From assembly GCF_024494385.1 (NCBI RefSeq), contig NZ_JAEVLT010000008.1, positions 1-64,000 of the forward strand: 64,000 bases of DNA. Reading direction: 5' to 3'. A program made the position numbers and the translations under genes. The notes beneath the pieces were generated by a model. It was given only the letters and a program-made list of their open reading frames with translations. It made no database searches and had not been told where the DNA came from. Origin of the DNA: Bacillus sp. EB600. Its GTDB lineage: Bacteria > Bacillota > Bacilli > Bacillales > Cytobacillaceae. Shown piece after piece: positions 17,931 to 27,792 of the stretch; the first letter of the stretch is position 1; every line of letters begins with the position of its first letter.

Positions 17931-19285
17931 AATTTAAATGGAAATTTCATTCCACCAAAGCCGCCTTTTTTCTTACCTTTTTGCTGCATGCCTGACATTT
18001 GCTTCATCATTTTTTTCATATCATCAAACTGCTTCAGCAAGCGGTTTACCTCAGGAACCGTTCGCCCGCTCCCTTTGGCAATCCGCTTTTTACGATTGGC
18101 ATTCATGATTTCAGGATGGTTTTTTTCTTCAACTGTCATCGAGCGAATAATCGCCTCAACATGGCCAATTTGTTTTTCATCCACTTGAATGTTGTTCAAG
18201 CCTTTGATTTTATTTGCTCCAGGCATCATTTTCAACAACTCATCAAGCGGTCCTAAATTTCGAACCTGTCCAAGCTGTTCCAAAAAGTCATCCAGTGTAA
18301 AGCTGGCTGTCCGCAGTTTTTGTTCAAGCTCTTTCGCTTTTTCCTCATCAACATTTGCCTGAGCTTTTTCGATTAATGTCAGCACATCACCCATGCCGAG
18401 AATTCTAGAAGCCATTCTCTCTGGATGGAATGCTTCAAGAGCATCCATTTTCTCGCCAAGACCAACAAATTTTATTGGTGTATTTGTAACGGCCCGAATG
18501 GAAAGGGCTGCACCGCCGCGAGTATCACCATCAAGCTTAGTTAAAACAACTCCGGTCAGACCTAACAGCTCATTGAAGCTTTGGGCAACGTTGACTGCAT
18601 CTTGTCCGGTCATTGCATCAACAACTAGAAAAATTTCATCTGGCTTTGTCAGCTCTTTAATATCTTTAAGCTCATTCATTAACGTTTCATCAATATGAAG
18701 CCGCCCAGCTGTGTCAATGAGAACATAATCATGATGCTCTTCCTTCGCTTTCACAATTGCTTGTTTCGCAATCTCAACCGGACTTATTTGGTCACCTAGA
18801 GAGAATACAGGCAAGCTTAATTGTTTACCGAGCGTCTCCAGCTGTTTGATCGCAGCCGGACGGTATATATCCGCGGCCACAAGCATGGGATTCCGATTAT
18901 GCTTTTTGCGCAGCAAATTGGCAAGTTTTCCGGTTGTTGTTGTTTTACCGGCACCCTGCAGGCCTACCATCATAATAACGGTCGGAGGCCGATTGGAGAC
19001 AGCAATCTTACTTTGCTCTCCTCCCATCAATGCAGTCAATTCTTCGTTAACGATTTTGATAACCTGCTGTCCAGGGGTTAAGCTTTTTAACACCTCTTGA
19101 CCGACAGCACGCTCACTGACCTTTTTAACAAAGTCTTTAACAACCTTGAAGTTAACATCAGCCTCTAAAAGCGCAAGTCGGACTTCCCTCATCATTTCTT
19201 TTACATCTGCTTCGTTGACTTTCCCTTTTCCGCGAATCTTTTGAATTGTATTTTGCAGACGGTCGGCTAAACCCTCAAATGCCAT
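17927..19285 (-). CDS. ffh: Ffh, signal recognition particle GTPase (SRP54)
   Basis: 452 residues. With the 4.5S/6S scRNA it binds signal sequences on ribosomes and delivers them to FtsY. N domain (1-85), GTPase domain with GLQGAGKTTTTGKLA (about 108), DTAGRL and TKLDGDTRGG, and a C-terminal methionine-rich M domain (LDELLKMMPG to KKMMKQMSGMQQKGKKKGG) that holds the signal peptide and RNA. It follows ylxM by 12 bases in the usual ylxM-ffh pair. The last codon runs into a dispersed repeat end. Confidence 0.98.
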   Translation of the reverse strand: MAFEGLADRLQNTIQKIRGKGKVNEADVKEMMREVRLALLEADVNFKVVKDFVKKVSERAVGQEVLKSLTPGQQVIKIVNEELTALMGGEQSKIAVSNRPPTVIMMVGLQGAGKTTTTGKLANLLRKKHNRNPMLVAADIYRPAAIKQLETLGKQLSLPVFSLGDQISPVEIAKQAIVKAKEEHHDYVLIDTAGRLHIDETLMNELKDIKELTKPDEIFLVVDAMTGQDAVNVAQSFNELLGLTGVVLTKLDGDTRGGAALSIRAVTNTPIKFVGLGEKMDALEAFHPERMASRILGMGDVLTLIEKAQANVDEEKAKELEQKLRTASFTLDDFLEQLGQVRNLGPLDELLKMMPGANKIKGLNNIQVDEKQIGHVEAIIRSMTVEEKNHPEIMNANRKKRIAKGSGRTVPEVNRLLKQFDDMKKMMKQMSGMQQKGKKKGGFGGMKFPFKF

Positions 19286-19297
19286 CTATGCCGCCTC

Positions 19298-19630
19298 CTA
19301 ATCTAATTTCTCAAGCTCGGCCACCGTTTCTATGATTGCCTGCTTTGAAGGGGGATTTTCATTAAGTAATTCTTTTACATGTGTAAAAAGCTTTCCACGT
19401 TCTTGAAATTTTTGGAATAAGCCCAATTTTTCCTCATACGCCTCAAGCATTGCTTCGGTTCGCTTAATATTGTCATACACCGCCTGACGGCTTATGTCGT
19501 ACTCTTCTGCAATTTCACCAAGGGAGTAATCTTCTAAGTAATAGAGAGACATATAGCTTTGCTGCTTTTGTGTTAACAACGAATAGTAAAAGTCATAGAG
19601 ATAATTCATTCTCGTTGTCTTTTCTAGCAT
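19298..19630 (-). CDS. ylxM: YlxM, helix-turn-helix protein linked to SRP
   Basis: 110 residues. The N-terminal 70 residues form a sigma-70-region-4-like helix-turn-helix ([20 protein letters not shown]). YlxM/UPF0122 proteins are nearly always encoded directly upstream of ffh. In streptococci the protein binds Ffh and the small cytoplasmic RNA, so a role as SRP accessory factor is likelier than DNA control. The start ATG has an AAGGAGGG SD. A strong sigma-A promoter is about 40 bases upstream. Confidence 0.95.
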   Translation of the reverse strand: MLEKTTRMNYLYDFYYSLLTQKQQSYMSLYYLEDYSLGEIAEEYDISRQAVYDNIKRTEAMLEAYEEKLGLFQKFQERGKLFTHVKELLNENPPSKQAIIETVAELEKLD

Positions 19631-19671
19631 GCATATCCCTCCTTGTTAAGTGAAAAACCTTTACAAGTGTT

Positions 19672-19700
19672 AGTCTACACAGTCAAAGTTTATCTGTCAA
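19672..19700 (-). promoter_or_regulatory. Sigma-A promoter for ylxM-ffh
   Basis: The minus strand has a perfect -35 TTGACA (19695-19700), a 17-base spacer and -10 TAGACT (19672-19677), starting RNA about 35 bases before the ylxM ATG. Confidence 0.75.
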
Positions 19701-19810
19701 GATAGCGTCTTAACAAGAATAAATTGCTGTAAACCGGGAACAAACTATTGCAAGAATAATAATCTATTAATTTGGTAGACACTGCGTCCAATTTGCTCTT
19801 TAGTTCATTA

Positions 19811-20040
19811 CGGTCACTTATAGCCCTTCTTAGTGACCGTAATTCGTTTCTTCAGCTGGTCTCGGTCACTTATAGCCCTTCTTAGTGACCGTAATTCGTT
19901 TCTTCAGCTGGTTTCGGTCACTTATAGCCCTTCTTAGTGACCGTAATTCGTTTCTTCAGCTGGTTTCGGTCACTTATAGCCCTTCTTAGTGACCGTAATT
20001 CGTTTTTTTAACCGGTTTCGGTCACTTATAGCCCTTCTTA
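19811..20040. repeat. Tandem array, five 52-bp units, each with a hairpin
   Basis: Units start at 19811, 19863, 19915, 19967 and 20019, an exact 52-bp period; the fifth is cut after 22 bases. Each complete unit has an 8-bp inverted repeat CGGTCACT ... AGTGACCG around the loop TATAGCCCTTCTT, then a 23-base linker like TAATTCGTTTCTTCAGCTGG. Copies differ by only a few bases, mostly in the linker of the fourth unit. Linkers are conserved rather than unique, so this is not CRISPR. Confidence 0.95.
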
Positions 20041-20130
20041 CTTACCCACCTTGCTCTTTAAAACTAATTTCGGTAATTAATTCCTTGTGGTTTTGCCTTT
20101 AGTATTTTATTACTGCTTTCTTTGAAATAC

Positions 20131-21120
20131 TTATTCTTCAGCTTTTTCAACCTGATCAGCAAATAATCCGTACACATATTGTTCAGCATCAAATTCCTGA
20201 AGATCATCCATTTTTTCACCAAGGCCGACAAATTTTACAGGGATGTTTAATTCATTCCGAATGGCCAGGACAATTCCGCCTTTAGCGGTTCCATCTAATT
20301 TGGAAAGGACAATTCCGCTTACATTTGTTGCCTCTTTAAAGGTTTTAGCCTGGATTAACGCATTTTGCCCTGTTGTCGCATCAAGAACGAGCAGCACCTC
20401 ATGCGGTGCACCAGAAACTTCCCTTTCAATTACCCGCTTTACCTTCTCCAGCTCCTTCATCAAATTCACTTTATTCTGAAGGCGTCCCGCTGTATCACAA
20501 AGGAGGATATCTACCTGTCGTGATTTTGCCGCTTGAATAGCATCAAACATGACTGCGGCAGGATCAGATCCTTCTGCTTGCTTAATGACGTCTACTCCGA
20601 CGCGCTCTCCCCAAACCTCAAGTTGTTCAATCGCACCAGCCCGGAATGTATCTCCTGCTGCTAATAGAACAGATTTTCCTTCACGCTTATATTTATGGGC
20701 CAGCTTTCCAATCGTTGTTGTTTTCCCCACCCCATTTACACCTACAAATAAGATGACCGTCATCGCATTTTCTTGGATATTTATTTCTGGTGATTGTTCA
20801 CTTGCGCCATTATAAATAGCGACTAGCTTTTCGGAAATAACACTTTGTACTTCTTTTGGGTCCTGAATGTTACGTCGTTTTACTTCCATCTTTAATTCAT
20901 CAATCAATTTCATAACGGTTTCAAAGCCAACATCCGCTGAAATTAAGATTTCTTCCAATTCTTCAAAGAATTCTTCGTCTACTTTTCGATATCTCGCAAC
21001 AAGGTCATTCATCTTCCCAGAAAAACTATCTCGAGTTTTCGTTAACCCCTCTTTAAACTTTTCGGTTACAGCATCTGTTTGTTTTGAAATTTTTTCCTTT
21101 AATTTTTTAAAAAAGCTCAT
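20131..21120 (-). CDS. ftsY: FtsY, SRP receptor GTPase
   Basis: 329 residues. It receives the SRP-ribosome complex at the membrane. A short charged N-terminal region (FFKKLKEKISKQTDAVTEKF) replaces the long acidic A domain of enterobacteria, as normal in Bacillus. N domain to about 105, then G1 GVNGVGKTTTIGKLA (about 130), DTAGRLQNKVNLMKEL, TKLDGTAKGG and GLGEKMDDL. It ends the rnc-smc-ftsY operon, 37 bases after smc, and its transcript would run into the tandem hairpin array. Confidence 0.97.
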   Translation of the reverse strand: MSFFKKLKEKISKQTDAVTEKFKEGLTKTRDSFSGKMNDLVARYRKVDEEFFEELEEILISADVGFETVMKLIDELKMEVKRRNIQDPKEVQSVISEKLVAIYNGASEQSPEINIQENAMTVILFVGVNGVGKTTTIGKLAHKYKREGKSVLLAAGDTFRAGAIEQLEVWGERVGVDVIKQAEGSDPAAVMFDAIQAAKSRQVDILLCDTAGRLQNKVNLMKELEKVKRVIEREVSGAPHEVLLVLDATTGQNALIQAKTFKEATNVSGIVLSKLDGTAKGGIVLAIRNELNIPVKFVGLGEKMDDLQEFDAEQYVYGLFADQVEKAEE

Positions 21121-21157
21121 ACGGTCACATCCATTTCGTTTAGATCAAGTGCCGCCC

Positions 21158-24100
21158 TCATTTCGATAGGTCAGCTAATTCCTTCGTATCCTCCAACCTG
21201 ACTGATACAAGTTTAGAGATTCCAGATTCCTGCATTGTTATACCATACAGGACATCAGCCTCTTCCATTGTCCCCTTACGATGGGTAATAACGATAAACT
21301 GGGTTTCCTCACTATATCTTTTCAAATATTGACTAAAACGATAGACATTGGCTTCATCAAGTGCCGCTTCGACTTCATCCAGAATGCAAAAAGGTACAGG
21401 CCGAACCTTTAAAATCGAAAATAACAGAGCGATTGCGGTTAATGCCCGCTCACCTCCTGATAAAAGGCCAAGGTTTTGCAGTTTTTTACCTGGCGGCTGA
21501 GCCACTATTTCAACTCCGGTGTTTAACAGATCTTCCGGATGAGTTAATTTTAAATCCGCTCTGCCTCCTCCAAATAAGGAACGGAAAACCGGTTCAAAGT
21601 GGGAACGAATGGCAGAGAAGGTATGCTCAAACCGCTTTTTCATTTCCTCATCCATTTCATCGATTACCTTAAAGAGCGTGTCCTTTGCCTCCTGTAGGTC
21701 AGTCTTCTGCTCATTCAGGAACTCATACCTTTCCGAGACACGATCATATTCTTCAATTGCTCCGAGGTTGACGTTTCCAAGCTCTTCAATGGCTAGTTTT
21801 ATTAGCTTCACCTTTTTGCGTGCTTCCTCAACTGGAATGGTAAGCGGATATTGTTCCTTTGCCCCATCAAACGATAATAAATACTCCTCGCGAAGCTGGG
21901 CAAGCCGGTTTTCAAGCTCAACATCCAAACGATTAATCTTTACTTCTTCATCCTTTAAAACCTCGACCATTCCTTTATGGCGCCGCTTTATTTCCTTGGC
22001 CTCTAGCTCAATATCTTCAAGTACGGTCTGAAGCTCAAGACGCTCCTGCCTTCTCACAGAGATTAGCTTAAGCGTTTCATCTTTATCCTGCTGTTTTTGT
22101 TTTGCTGCTGTTTCCAGCTGTTCTTCACCAGACGAACTGTTTGTCATTTCGGAAGTAAGCAGCTCGAGGTCCTCTGTATAAATAGTCAGCCTTTGGCTGC
22201 TATCCTCAAGATCACCCTCAATAATGGAAAGACGCTCTTTCGCATTCATAAACTGCTCATTCTTGGCTGCAAATTCCACTTTCAAATCATTCATTTCGGT
22301 TGTTAGCGTTTCTTTTGATGTCATGTCATTTGTTTTTTGCTGTGTCAGCGCAGCAATTAATTGATCAAGCGTAGCAATTTTCTCCTGAAAAGCAACGAGC
22401 TCTTTTTCTAAATTAGCTTTTCTTTCTGTCAAGCGGATTCGCTCTTCGGAATACTGCTCTTTTTCCATATCATACATGGCAAGACGTTCATTCACATTTT
22501 TTTCCTCAAGCTCAGCTTCGCGAAGGTCACCCTTGATTGCCTGTTCCTTTATTCTCAGCTCTTCTCCATCTTTACGCATGGCTCTAAGTCGTTGTTCCAA
22601 ATTTTGGATATCCTCTTTTAACCCTTTAACCATTCCCTCTTGGTTTGCGGTTTTTGTTTCCATATCCGCTATTTTACCTTTTAATTCATCGAGTTCGACT
22701 TTTCTTGTTAACAGGGAGGATGATTTTTGTTTAGTCGCACCGCCTGTCATCGATCCGCCCGGATTCACGACATCACCATCAAGTGTAACAAAACGGCTGC
22801 GGTACTGAAGGATTTTTGCCAAGTCATTTGCGCCTTTTAAGTCCTTGGTAATGACTACATTACCAAGAAGATTATTCATAACCTCTAAATACTTTGGCTC
22901 AAACTTCACTAAACTTGCTGCGGTCCCCACATAGGCAGGATGATTTTGAAGCGAGTACAATTGCGCTGAAGACAACGTTCTTCCTTTGATGACTGTTAAC
23001 GGCAGAAACGTCGCCCTGCCAAAAGAATGTTGCTTTAAATATTGAATTGCCGTGCGGGCATTTTGTTCAGTATCCACAACAATGTGCTGCAGCGAAGCTC
23101 CAAGCGCAATTTCGATTGCTGTTTCAAATTCCTTTGGAACCTGGACAAGCTCAGCAACCGCTCCTTCAATCCCCTGCAGTTTGCCGCGCGCCTTTAAGAT
23201 TTCTTTTACTCCTTGAAAGAATCCCGAGTAATCTTCCTCCATTTCCTCAAGCATTTCTTTCCGCGATTTTGCCTGCTGGAGAAATTGGTAGGCCTGGTAC
23301 AAGGTTTTTTCTTGCTTTTGGTAATTATTTTTCAAGGCTTCAAGCTTTTGCTCCAGCTCCCGAAACAAAACGACCTGGTCACCTAAGAGCTGTTGAACAT
23401 GTTCTAAGGATGTTTGGATCGACCTTTTTTTAGCTTCAGCATCTTGCCGGCTGGCGATGAATTTCCCATTTTCTACATCAAGTCTAGAAGTCTTTCGTTC
23501 CTGCTGCTCCAGTTGCTGTTCAATGTATTTTCGTTCATTTTTGGCACCAGCCTGTTCATTTAGAAGCTCAATATAGTCACTTTTTAATGCTTCAATCTTT
23601 TCTTCGATATTTTCTGTGAATAGTTGCAGTTTTTCTTTTTTTTCCTTTAATTTGGTCTGAAGATCATTCGCTTGTTTACTAAGAGTCTTTACTGACTCAG
23701 CCTGGGTGCCCCGCTGTTCGGTCAACAAAGCAACCCTCTCTGTAAACTCTTGAATGTTTTTTTCAAGCTGTCCGATGTTTTGTGCTGCGTTTTTCTTGCG
23801 CTCCTTCAGAACTTCCTTTCGTCCTTCGAGCTTTTCCAGCTCTTCACTCGCATGGAGAAGGACATTCTGCAAATCGCTGATAGACTCATCAAGTGCGCTA
23901 AGATGATCCCTTGCTTCTTCTATTTTTGCTTCCCTTGTTTGCAGATCGGTTGAAAGCTTTACTTCGTCTGTTTTATGTTCTTCGAGCTGTTCGGAAAGCC
24001 TTTCCCACTTTTGATGAAGATCTTCAATTTCAAAAACCGTTAAAGCCACTTCAATTTGTTCCAATTCTTCTTTTTTCTCTAAGTAATCCTTGGCAATCGA

Positions 24101-24727
24101 AGCTTGGATCTTTAATGGCTCTACTTGACTTTCTAACTCATGCAAAATATCATAAACACGGTTTAAATTTTCCTGTGTCTCCATTAATTTTACTTCTGCT
24201 TTTTTCTTCCGGTTTTTATATTTTAAAACACCAGCAGCCTCTTCGAAAATTGTTCTGCGGTCCTCTGCCTTGCTGTTTAAAATTTCTTCTACTTTCCCTT
24301 GGCTGATAATTGAAAAAGCTTCTCGACCAAGGCCAGAATCCATAAACAAATCGATAATATCCTTGAGTCTGCATGATTGTTTATTAATAAAAAACTCACT
24401 TTCGCCAGAGCGAAAGACTCTTCTAGTGACGCTTACTTCATTATAGTCAATGGCCAGTCCTTGCTCTTCATTGTCCAGAGTAAGTGTCACTTCGGCGAAA
24501 TTAAGGGGCTTTCTTGAATCACTGCCGGCGAATATGATATCTTCCATTTTCGAACCTCTTAGAGACTTGGCAGACTGCTCACCCAGTACCCAGCGAATCG
24601 CATCGGTTATGTTGCTTTTTCCACTTCCATTTGGGCCAACGACTGCTGTTACCCCGCGAACAAAATCGACTCCAATCCGGTCGGCAAAGGATTTAAACCC
24701 CATAACATCTAACCGTTTTAAATACAT
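21158..24727 (-). CDS. smc: SMC, chromosome partition ATPase
   Basis: 1189 residues, complete. SMC dimers with ScpA/ScpB load at parS sites and align chromosome arms. The N-terminal head has Walker A VVGPNGSGKSNITDAI (about 32). Two long coiled coils (about 170-500 and 670-1010) surround the hinge (about 515-635, with YVGTAASLVKFEP; the GGSMTGG motif follows at about 660). The C-terminal head has the ABC signature LLSGGERALTAIALLFSIL and Walker B FCILDEVEAALDEANV. The start ATG has a GGGAGG SD. It lies between rnc and ftsY as in B. subtilis. Confidence 0.98.
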   Translation of the reverse strand: MYLKRLDVMGFKSFADRIGVDFVRGVTAVVGPNGSGKSNITDAIRWVLGEQSAKSLRGSKMEDIIFAGSDSRKPLNFAEVTLTLDNEEQGLAIDYNEVSVTRRVFRSGESEFFINKQSCRLKDIIDLFMDSGLGREAFSIISQGKVEEILNSKAEDRRTIFEEAAGVLKYKNRKKKAEVKLMETQENLNRVYDILHELESQVEPLKIQASIAKDYLEKKEELEQIEVALTVFEIEDLHQKWERLSEQLEEHKTDEVKLSTDLQTREAKIEEARDHLSALDESISDLQNVLLHASEELEKLEGRKEVLKERKKNAAQNIGQLEKNIQEFTERVALLTEQRGTQAESVKTLSKQANDLQTKLKEKKEKLQLFTENIEEKIEALKSDYIELLNEQAGAKNERKYIEQQLEQQERKTSRLDVENGKFIASRQDAEAKKRSIQTSLEHVQQLLGDQVVLFRELEQKLEALKNNYQKQEKTLYQAYQFLQQAKSRKEMLEEMEEDYSGFFQGVKEILKARGKLQGIEGAVAELVQVPKEFETAIEIALGASLQHIVVDTEQNARTAIQYLKQHSFGRATFLPLTVIKGRTLSSAQLYSLQNHPAYVGTAASLVKFEPKYLEVMNNLLGNVVITKDLKGANDLAKILQYRSRFVTLDGDVVNPGGSMTGGATKQKSSSLLTRKVELDELKGKIADMETKTANQEGMVKGLKEDIQNLEQRLRAMRKDGEELRIKEQAIKGDLREAELEEKNVNERLAMYDMEKEQYSEERIRLTERKANLEKELVAFQEKIATLDQLIAALTQQKTNDMTSKETLTTEMNDLKVEFAAKNEQFMNAKERLSIIEGDLEDSSQRLTIYTEDLELLTSEMTNSSSGEEQLETAAKQKQQDKDETLKLISVRRQERLELQTVLEDIELEAKEIKRRHKGMVEVLKDEEVKINRLDVELENRLAQLREEYLLSFDGAKEQYPLTIPVEEARKKVKLIKLAIEELGNVNLGAIEEYDRVSERYEFLNEQKTDLQEAKDTLFKVIDEMDEEMKKRFEHTFSAIRSHFEPVFRSLFGGGRADLKLTHPEDLLNTGVEIVAQPPGKKLQNLGLLSGGERALTAIALLFSILKVRPVPFCILDEVEAALDEANVYRFSQYLKRYSEETQFIVITHRKGTMEEADVLYGITMQESGISKLVSVRLEDTKELADLSK

Positions 24728-24753
24728 TCTAGTTCCTCCCTAAGCTGGTCACG

Positions 24754-25473
24754 TTACAGGTCGATTTTTGCCTTTAATTTTGCTAATCCCATTTGGGCTG
24801 CATGCTGCTCTGCTTCTTTTTTGGATTTTCCCGTCCCTGTACCTAATTCTTCTCCATTAAGAGAAACGCGGGAAACAAATTCACGGTTATGGGCAGGACC
24901 CTTTTCTTGGAGGACGCGATATTCAATCACTCCTGTCCCATCCCTTTGTACTAACTCCTGCAATTGGCTTTTAAAATCCATCACATGAGAAAAAGCACCA
25001 GCGTTTATTTTCGGAAAGACAACTTTTTCTAGAAATTCAATGACTATTTCGAGTCCTTTATCTAAATAAAGAGCTCCAATAAACGCTTCAAAGACATCAG
25101 CAAGTAACGCTGGACGCTCTCTTCCGCCTGTTAATTCTTCCCCTTTTCCCAATAAAATGAATTTACCAAAGCTTAGTTCATTGGCAAAGTCTACAAGAGA
25201 GGGTTCACAAACAATTGCTGCTCTTAATTTCGTCAGCTCGCCTTCGCTCATTAGCGGATATTTTTTAAATAGAAATTTTGAAACAGTCAGTTCTAGTACC
25301 GCGTCTCCTAAGAATTCCAGCCTCTCATTATCTTCATGAGGCTTTCTGCGATGCTCATTCACATAGGATGAATGAGTAAAAGCTTGTTTTAATAATTTCT
25401 CATCAGTGAAAAAAAAGTCGAGTTGTTTTTGTAGGTCTTTAAATTGATTTTCTTTTGCGCGATTCATATTCAT
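24754..25473 (-). CDS. rnc: Ribonuclease III
   Basis: 239 residues. It cuts double-stranded RNA, including rRNA precursors and the scRNA precursor. The nuclease domain carries the signature [20 protein letters not shown] (about 50) with the catalytic acids, and [18 protein letters not shown] (about 125). The C-terminal dsRNA-binding domain is [13 protein letters not shown]...[18 protein letters not shown]. The ATG at 25473 has an AAAGGAAA SD; a second ATG two codons in is possible. It heads rnc-smc-ftsY. Confidence 0.97.
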   Translation of the reverse strand: MNMNRAKENQFKDLQKQLDFFFTDEKLLKQAFTHSSYVNEHRRKPHEDNERLEFLGDAVLELTVSKFLFKKYPLMSEGELTKLRAAIVCEPSLVDFANELSFGKFILLGKGEELTGGRERPALLADVFEAFIGALYLDKGLEIVIEFLEKVVFPKINAGAFSHVMDFKSQLQELVQRDGTGVIEYRVLQEKGPAHNREFVSRVSLNGEELGTGTGKSKKEAEQHAAQMGLAKLKAKIDL

Positions 25474-25639
25474 ATCGATTTCCTTTCCATTTTGCGCATC
25501 AAGTCTTTACCTTTTATCTAATTTACACCATTACTAGTTTAAAAAAAATGCGTTTAAAAGGCAAAGGTAGTTTTTAAAAATCGGAGTGAAATTAGAGGTA
25601 ATTAGATCATGCTTTCTTATTTTTGGCCAAATATAGAAG

Positions 25640-25665
25640 AAAGCCCCGTTTGAAAACGGAGCTTT
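25640..25665 (-). terminator. Intrinsic terminator of acpP
   Basis: On the minus strand AAAGCTCCGTTT-TC-AAACGGGGCTTT is a 12-bp stem with one G-U pair, followed by CTTCTATATTT. It lies 18 bases after the acpP stop and ends the fap lipid operon. Confidence 0.85.
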
Positions 25666-25682
25666 ACAATCAAATCCAACGA

Positions 25683-25916
25683 TTACTTTTTGCTATTTAT
25701 GTAATTAACAGCATCACCCACTGTAGTGATCTTTTCAGCATCATCGTCAGAAATTTCCATATCAAACTCATCTTCCAATTCCATTACTAGTTCAACAACA
25801 TCAAGGGAATCTGCACCAAGATCATCCTTAAAGGAAGCCTCAAGTGTTATCTTTGATTCTTCCACCCCTAAACGGTCGATAATGATCTTTGTAACACGTT
25901 CTTTTACATCTGCCAT
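25683..25916 (-). CDS. acpP: Acyl carrier protein
   Basis: 77 residues, very acidic. It carries growing fatty acyl chains as thioesters on a 4'-phosphopantetheine attached to the serine of [18 protein letters not shown] (Ser about 37). It is the last gene of the FapR regulon operon fapR-plsX-fabD-fabG-acpP. It also has its own near-consensus promoter in the fabG-acpP gap, allowing higher expression than the enzymes upstream. Confidence 0.98.
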   Translation of the reverse strand: MADVKERVTKIIIDRLGVEESKITLEASFKDDLGADSLDVVELVMELEDEFDMEISDDDAEKITTVGDAVNYINSKK

Positions 25917-25939
25917 GCTCGTTCACCTCCCCTCAAGCT

Positions 25940-25967
25940 ATTATAGAGTATATCACAAAAAATTCAA
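25940..25967 (-). promoter_or_regulatory. Sigma-A promoter for acpP
   Basis: The minus strand has -35 TTGAAT (25962-25967), a 16-base spacer and a perfect -10 TATAAT (25940-25945), beginning RNA about 15-20 bases before the GGGGAGGTGA SD of acpP. Confidence 0.75.
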
Positions 25968-26092
25968 ATGGATATTGATGAAATAATAGTGAAACTTCCA
26001 TCAGTGAGGACTTTTTTTCCAATATTTATCATTGTTTTTCTAAGCAAGCCTTAAACGGGTATCTTACTGCCCTTTAAAGCGAGGTTGCCTGA

Positions 26093-26836
26093 CTACATAA
26101 ACATGCCGCCGTTGATATGAAGGGTTTGTCCCGTCATATAGGAGCTATCTTCTGAAGCAAGAAAAGCAGCCATTTTGGCAATATCCTTCGGTTCTCCCAG
26201 GCGGGCTAATGGAATCTGTTTTAGCATTTCCGATCTTACTTCATCGGTTAATTTATCTGTCATATCGGTTGATATAAATCCTGGTGCAATCGCATTAACA
26301 GTAATATTTCGGGAAGCAAGCTCTTTTGCCGTTGTTTTGGTCAAGCCGATAATTCCAGCTTTGGCGGCAACATAGTTAGCCTGTCCTGCGTTTCCGCTCA
26401 CACCTACAATCGAAGCTATATTGATAATTCGTCCATCACGCTGCTTCATCATCTGTCTTGTAACAGCTTTGGTACAAAGGAAGACACCTTTGAGATTTAT
26501 ATTGATAACGTCATCCCATTCTTCTTCCTTCATCCTCATTAGGAGATTATCCTTCGTAATCCCGGCATTGTTGACGAGTATATCAAGATGGCCAAAGCGG
26601 TCAACAGTTTCTTTTATCATTGTTGCTACTTCTTCAGCATTTGAAACATCACATTTAATCGCAAACGCTTCTTTTCCCATTTTTTTTATTTCATCGACTA
26701 CCTCATTTGCTTTTGCTTCGCTGCCAGCATAATTTACCGCTACATTTGCACCCTGACGTGCAAGTTCAAGCGCTATCTCCCTGCCGATTCCTCTTGATGC
26801 TCCTGTGATAAGGGCTGCTTTTCCTTCTAAATTCAT
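26093..26836 (-). CDS. fabG: FabG, 3-oxoacyl-ACP reductase
   Basis: 247 residues. It reduces 3-oxoacyl-ACP to 3-hydroxyacyl-ACP with NADPH in each cycle of fatty acid elongation. It is a classical short-chain dehydrogenase: cofactor loop [28 protein letters not shown], catalytic Ser in [14 protein letters not shown] and Tyr-Lys in NYVAAKAG, and C-terminal [14 protein letters not shown]. It overlaps fabD by four bases, so the two are translationally coupled. Confidence 0.97.
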   Translation of the reverse strand: MNLEGKAALITGASRGIGREIALELARQGANVAVNYAGSEAKANEVVDEIKKMGKEAFAIKCDVSNAEEVATMIKETVDRFGHLDILVNNAGITKDNLLMRMKEEEWDDVININLKGVFLCTKAVTRQMMKQRDGRIINIASIVGVSGNAGQANYVAAKAGIIGLTKTTAKELASRNITVNAIAPGFISTDMTDKLTDEVRSEMLKQIPLARLGEPKDIAKMAAFLASEDSSYMTGQTLHINGGMFM

Positions 26837-27780
26837 TGCTTCTCCTCCTTCAATGCTTCGATCACTGCGAGAGCACTCTCTTCATCGGAAACGGAATAAG
26901 TATTTGCACTGCGGCTGACTTTCTTCACTAAGCCGGAAAGAACCTTACCAGGACCAATTTCAATAAACGTATCGACACCAAGGTCAATCATTTTTGAAAC
27001 AGAATCCTCCCATAAAACAGGGGAATAAAGCTGTTCAATTAATTTTTCTTTGATCACACCAGCTTCATAAATTGGTTCAGCCGTAACATTGGCAATAACA
27101 GGTATTTTTGCATTTTTCATGTCAATTTTATCGAGTTCTGCTTTTAATTGACCGGCTGCAGGCTTCATTAACGAAGAATGAAACGGGCCGCTGACAACTA
27201 AAGGCAGCACTCTTTTTGCACCTGCTTCTTTTGCTTTTACACCTGCTAACTCAACGCCTCTTGTTGTCCCGGAGATGACAATTTGGCCTGGGCAATTAAG
27301 ATTGGCAAGTTGCACAGGATAACCGGACTCGGTTACAGACTCGGTTACTTCAGAAAGTCGATCGCGATCAAGTCCGAGCACAGCAGCCATTGTCCCTTCC
27401 CCATTTGGTACTGCACTTTCCATGAACTCTCCACGTTTGCGGACAAGGTAGACCCCTTCTTCAAAGGTGAGTGCGCCTGCAGCAACAAGTGCTGTATATT
27501 CCCCAAGACTGTGTCCTGCTACAAAATCAGCCTGAACACCGGACTCACGGAAAAATTCTAAGACCGCAATACTTGTGGTCAATAAAGCGGGTTGAGCATT
27601 TACGGTTAAGGTTAATTCCTCTTGCGGTCCTTCAAAAATAATTTTGCTTAGCTTAGCATTTAATTTTTCATCTGCTTTTTGAAATATCGCTTTTACATTC
27701 GGATGCATCTCAGCCAGACTTAGTCCCATTCCAACAGTTTGGGAACCCTGTCCTGGAAAGATAAATGCGGTTTTTCCCAT
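26833..27780 (-). CDS. fabD: FabD, malonyl-CoA:ACP transacylase
   Basis: 315 residues. It moves malonyl groups from CoA to ACP to supply fatty acid elongation. The N-terminal [18 protein letters not shown] and the active serine in [18 protein letters not shown] (Ser about 89) are diagnostic; the catalytic His is in [10 protein letters not shown]. It lies 12 bases after plsX and overlaps fabG by four bases. Confidence 0.97.
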   Translation of the reverse strand: MGKTAFIFPGQGSQTVGMGLSLAEMHPNVKAIFQKADEKLNAKLSKIIFEGPQEELTLTVNAQPALLTTSIAVLEFFRESGVQADFVAGHSLGEYTALVAAGALTFEEGVYLVRKRGEFMESAVPNGEGTMAAVLGLDRDRLSEVTESVTESGYPVQLANLNCPGQIVISGTTRGVELAGVKAKEAGAKRVLPLVVSGPFHSSLMKPAAGQLKAELDKIDMKNAKIPVIANVTAEPIYEAGVIKEKLIEQLYSPVLWEDSVSKMIDLGVDTFIEIGPGKVLSGLVKKVSRSANTYSVSDEESALAVIEALKEEKQ

Positions 27781-27792
27781 TTCAACACCTCT

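Larger units (their letters stand above)
19631..20130. other. 500-base gap between ftsY and ylxM
   Basis: In the direction of transcription this holds about 90 bases after ftsY without clear structure, then the 52-bp tandem array (19811-20040), then about 110 bases of AT-rich sequence, the ylxM-ffh promoter and the ylxM SD. No credible gene and no classical terminator for ftsY is seen besides the hairpins of the array. Confidence 0.8.

Noticed and set aside
19811-20040. Regular repeats that could be taken for a CRISPR array
   Set aside because: The 23-base linkers are nearly identical from unit to unit rather than unique spacers, and no cas gene is near.
24450-24743. Plus-strand reading frame of 97 codons opposite the smc start
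   Set aside because: It is the antisense shadow of the strongly conserved SMC head; the translation has no recognisable features and no SD.
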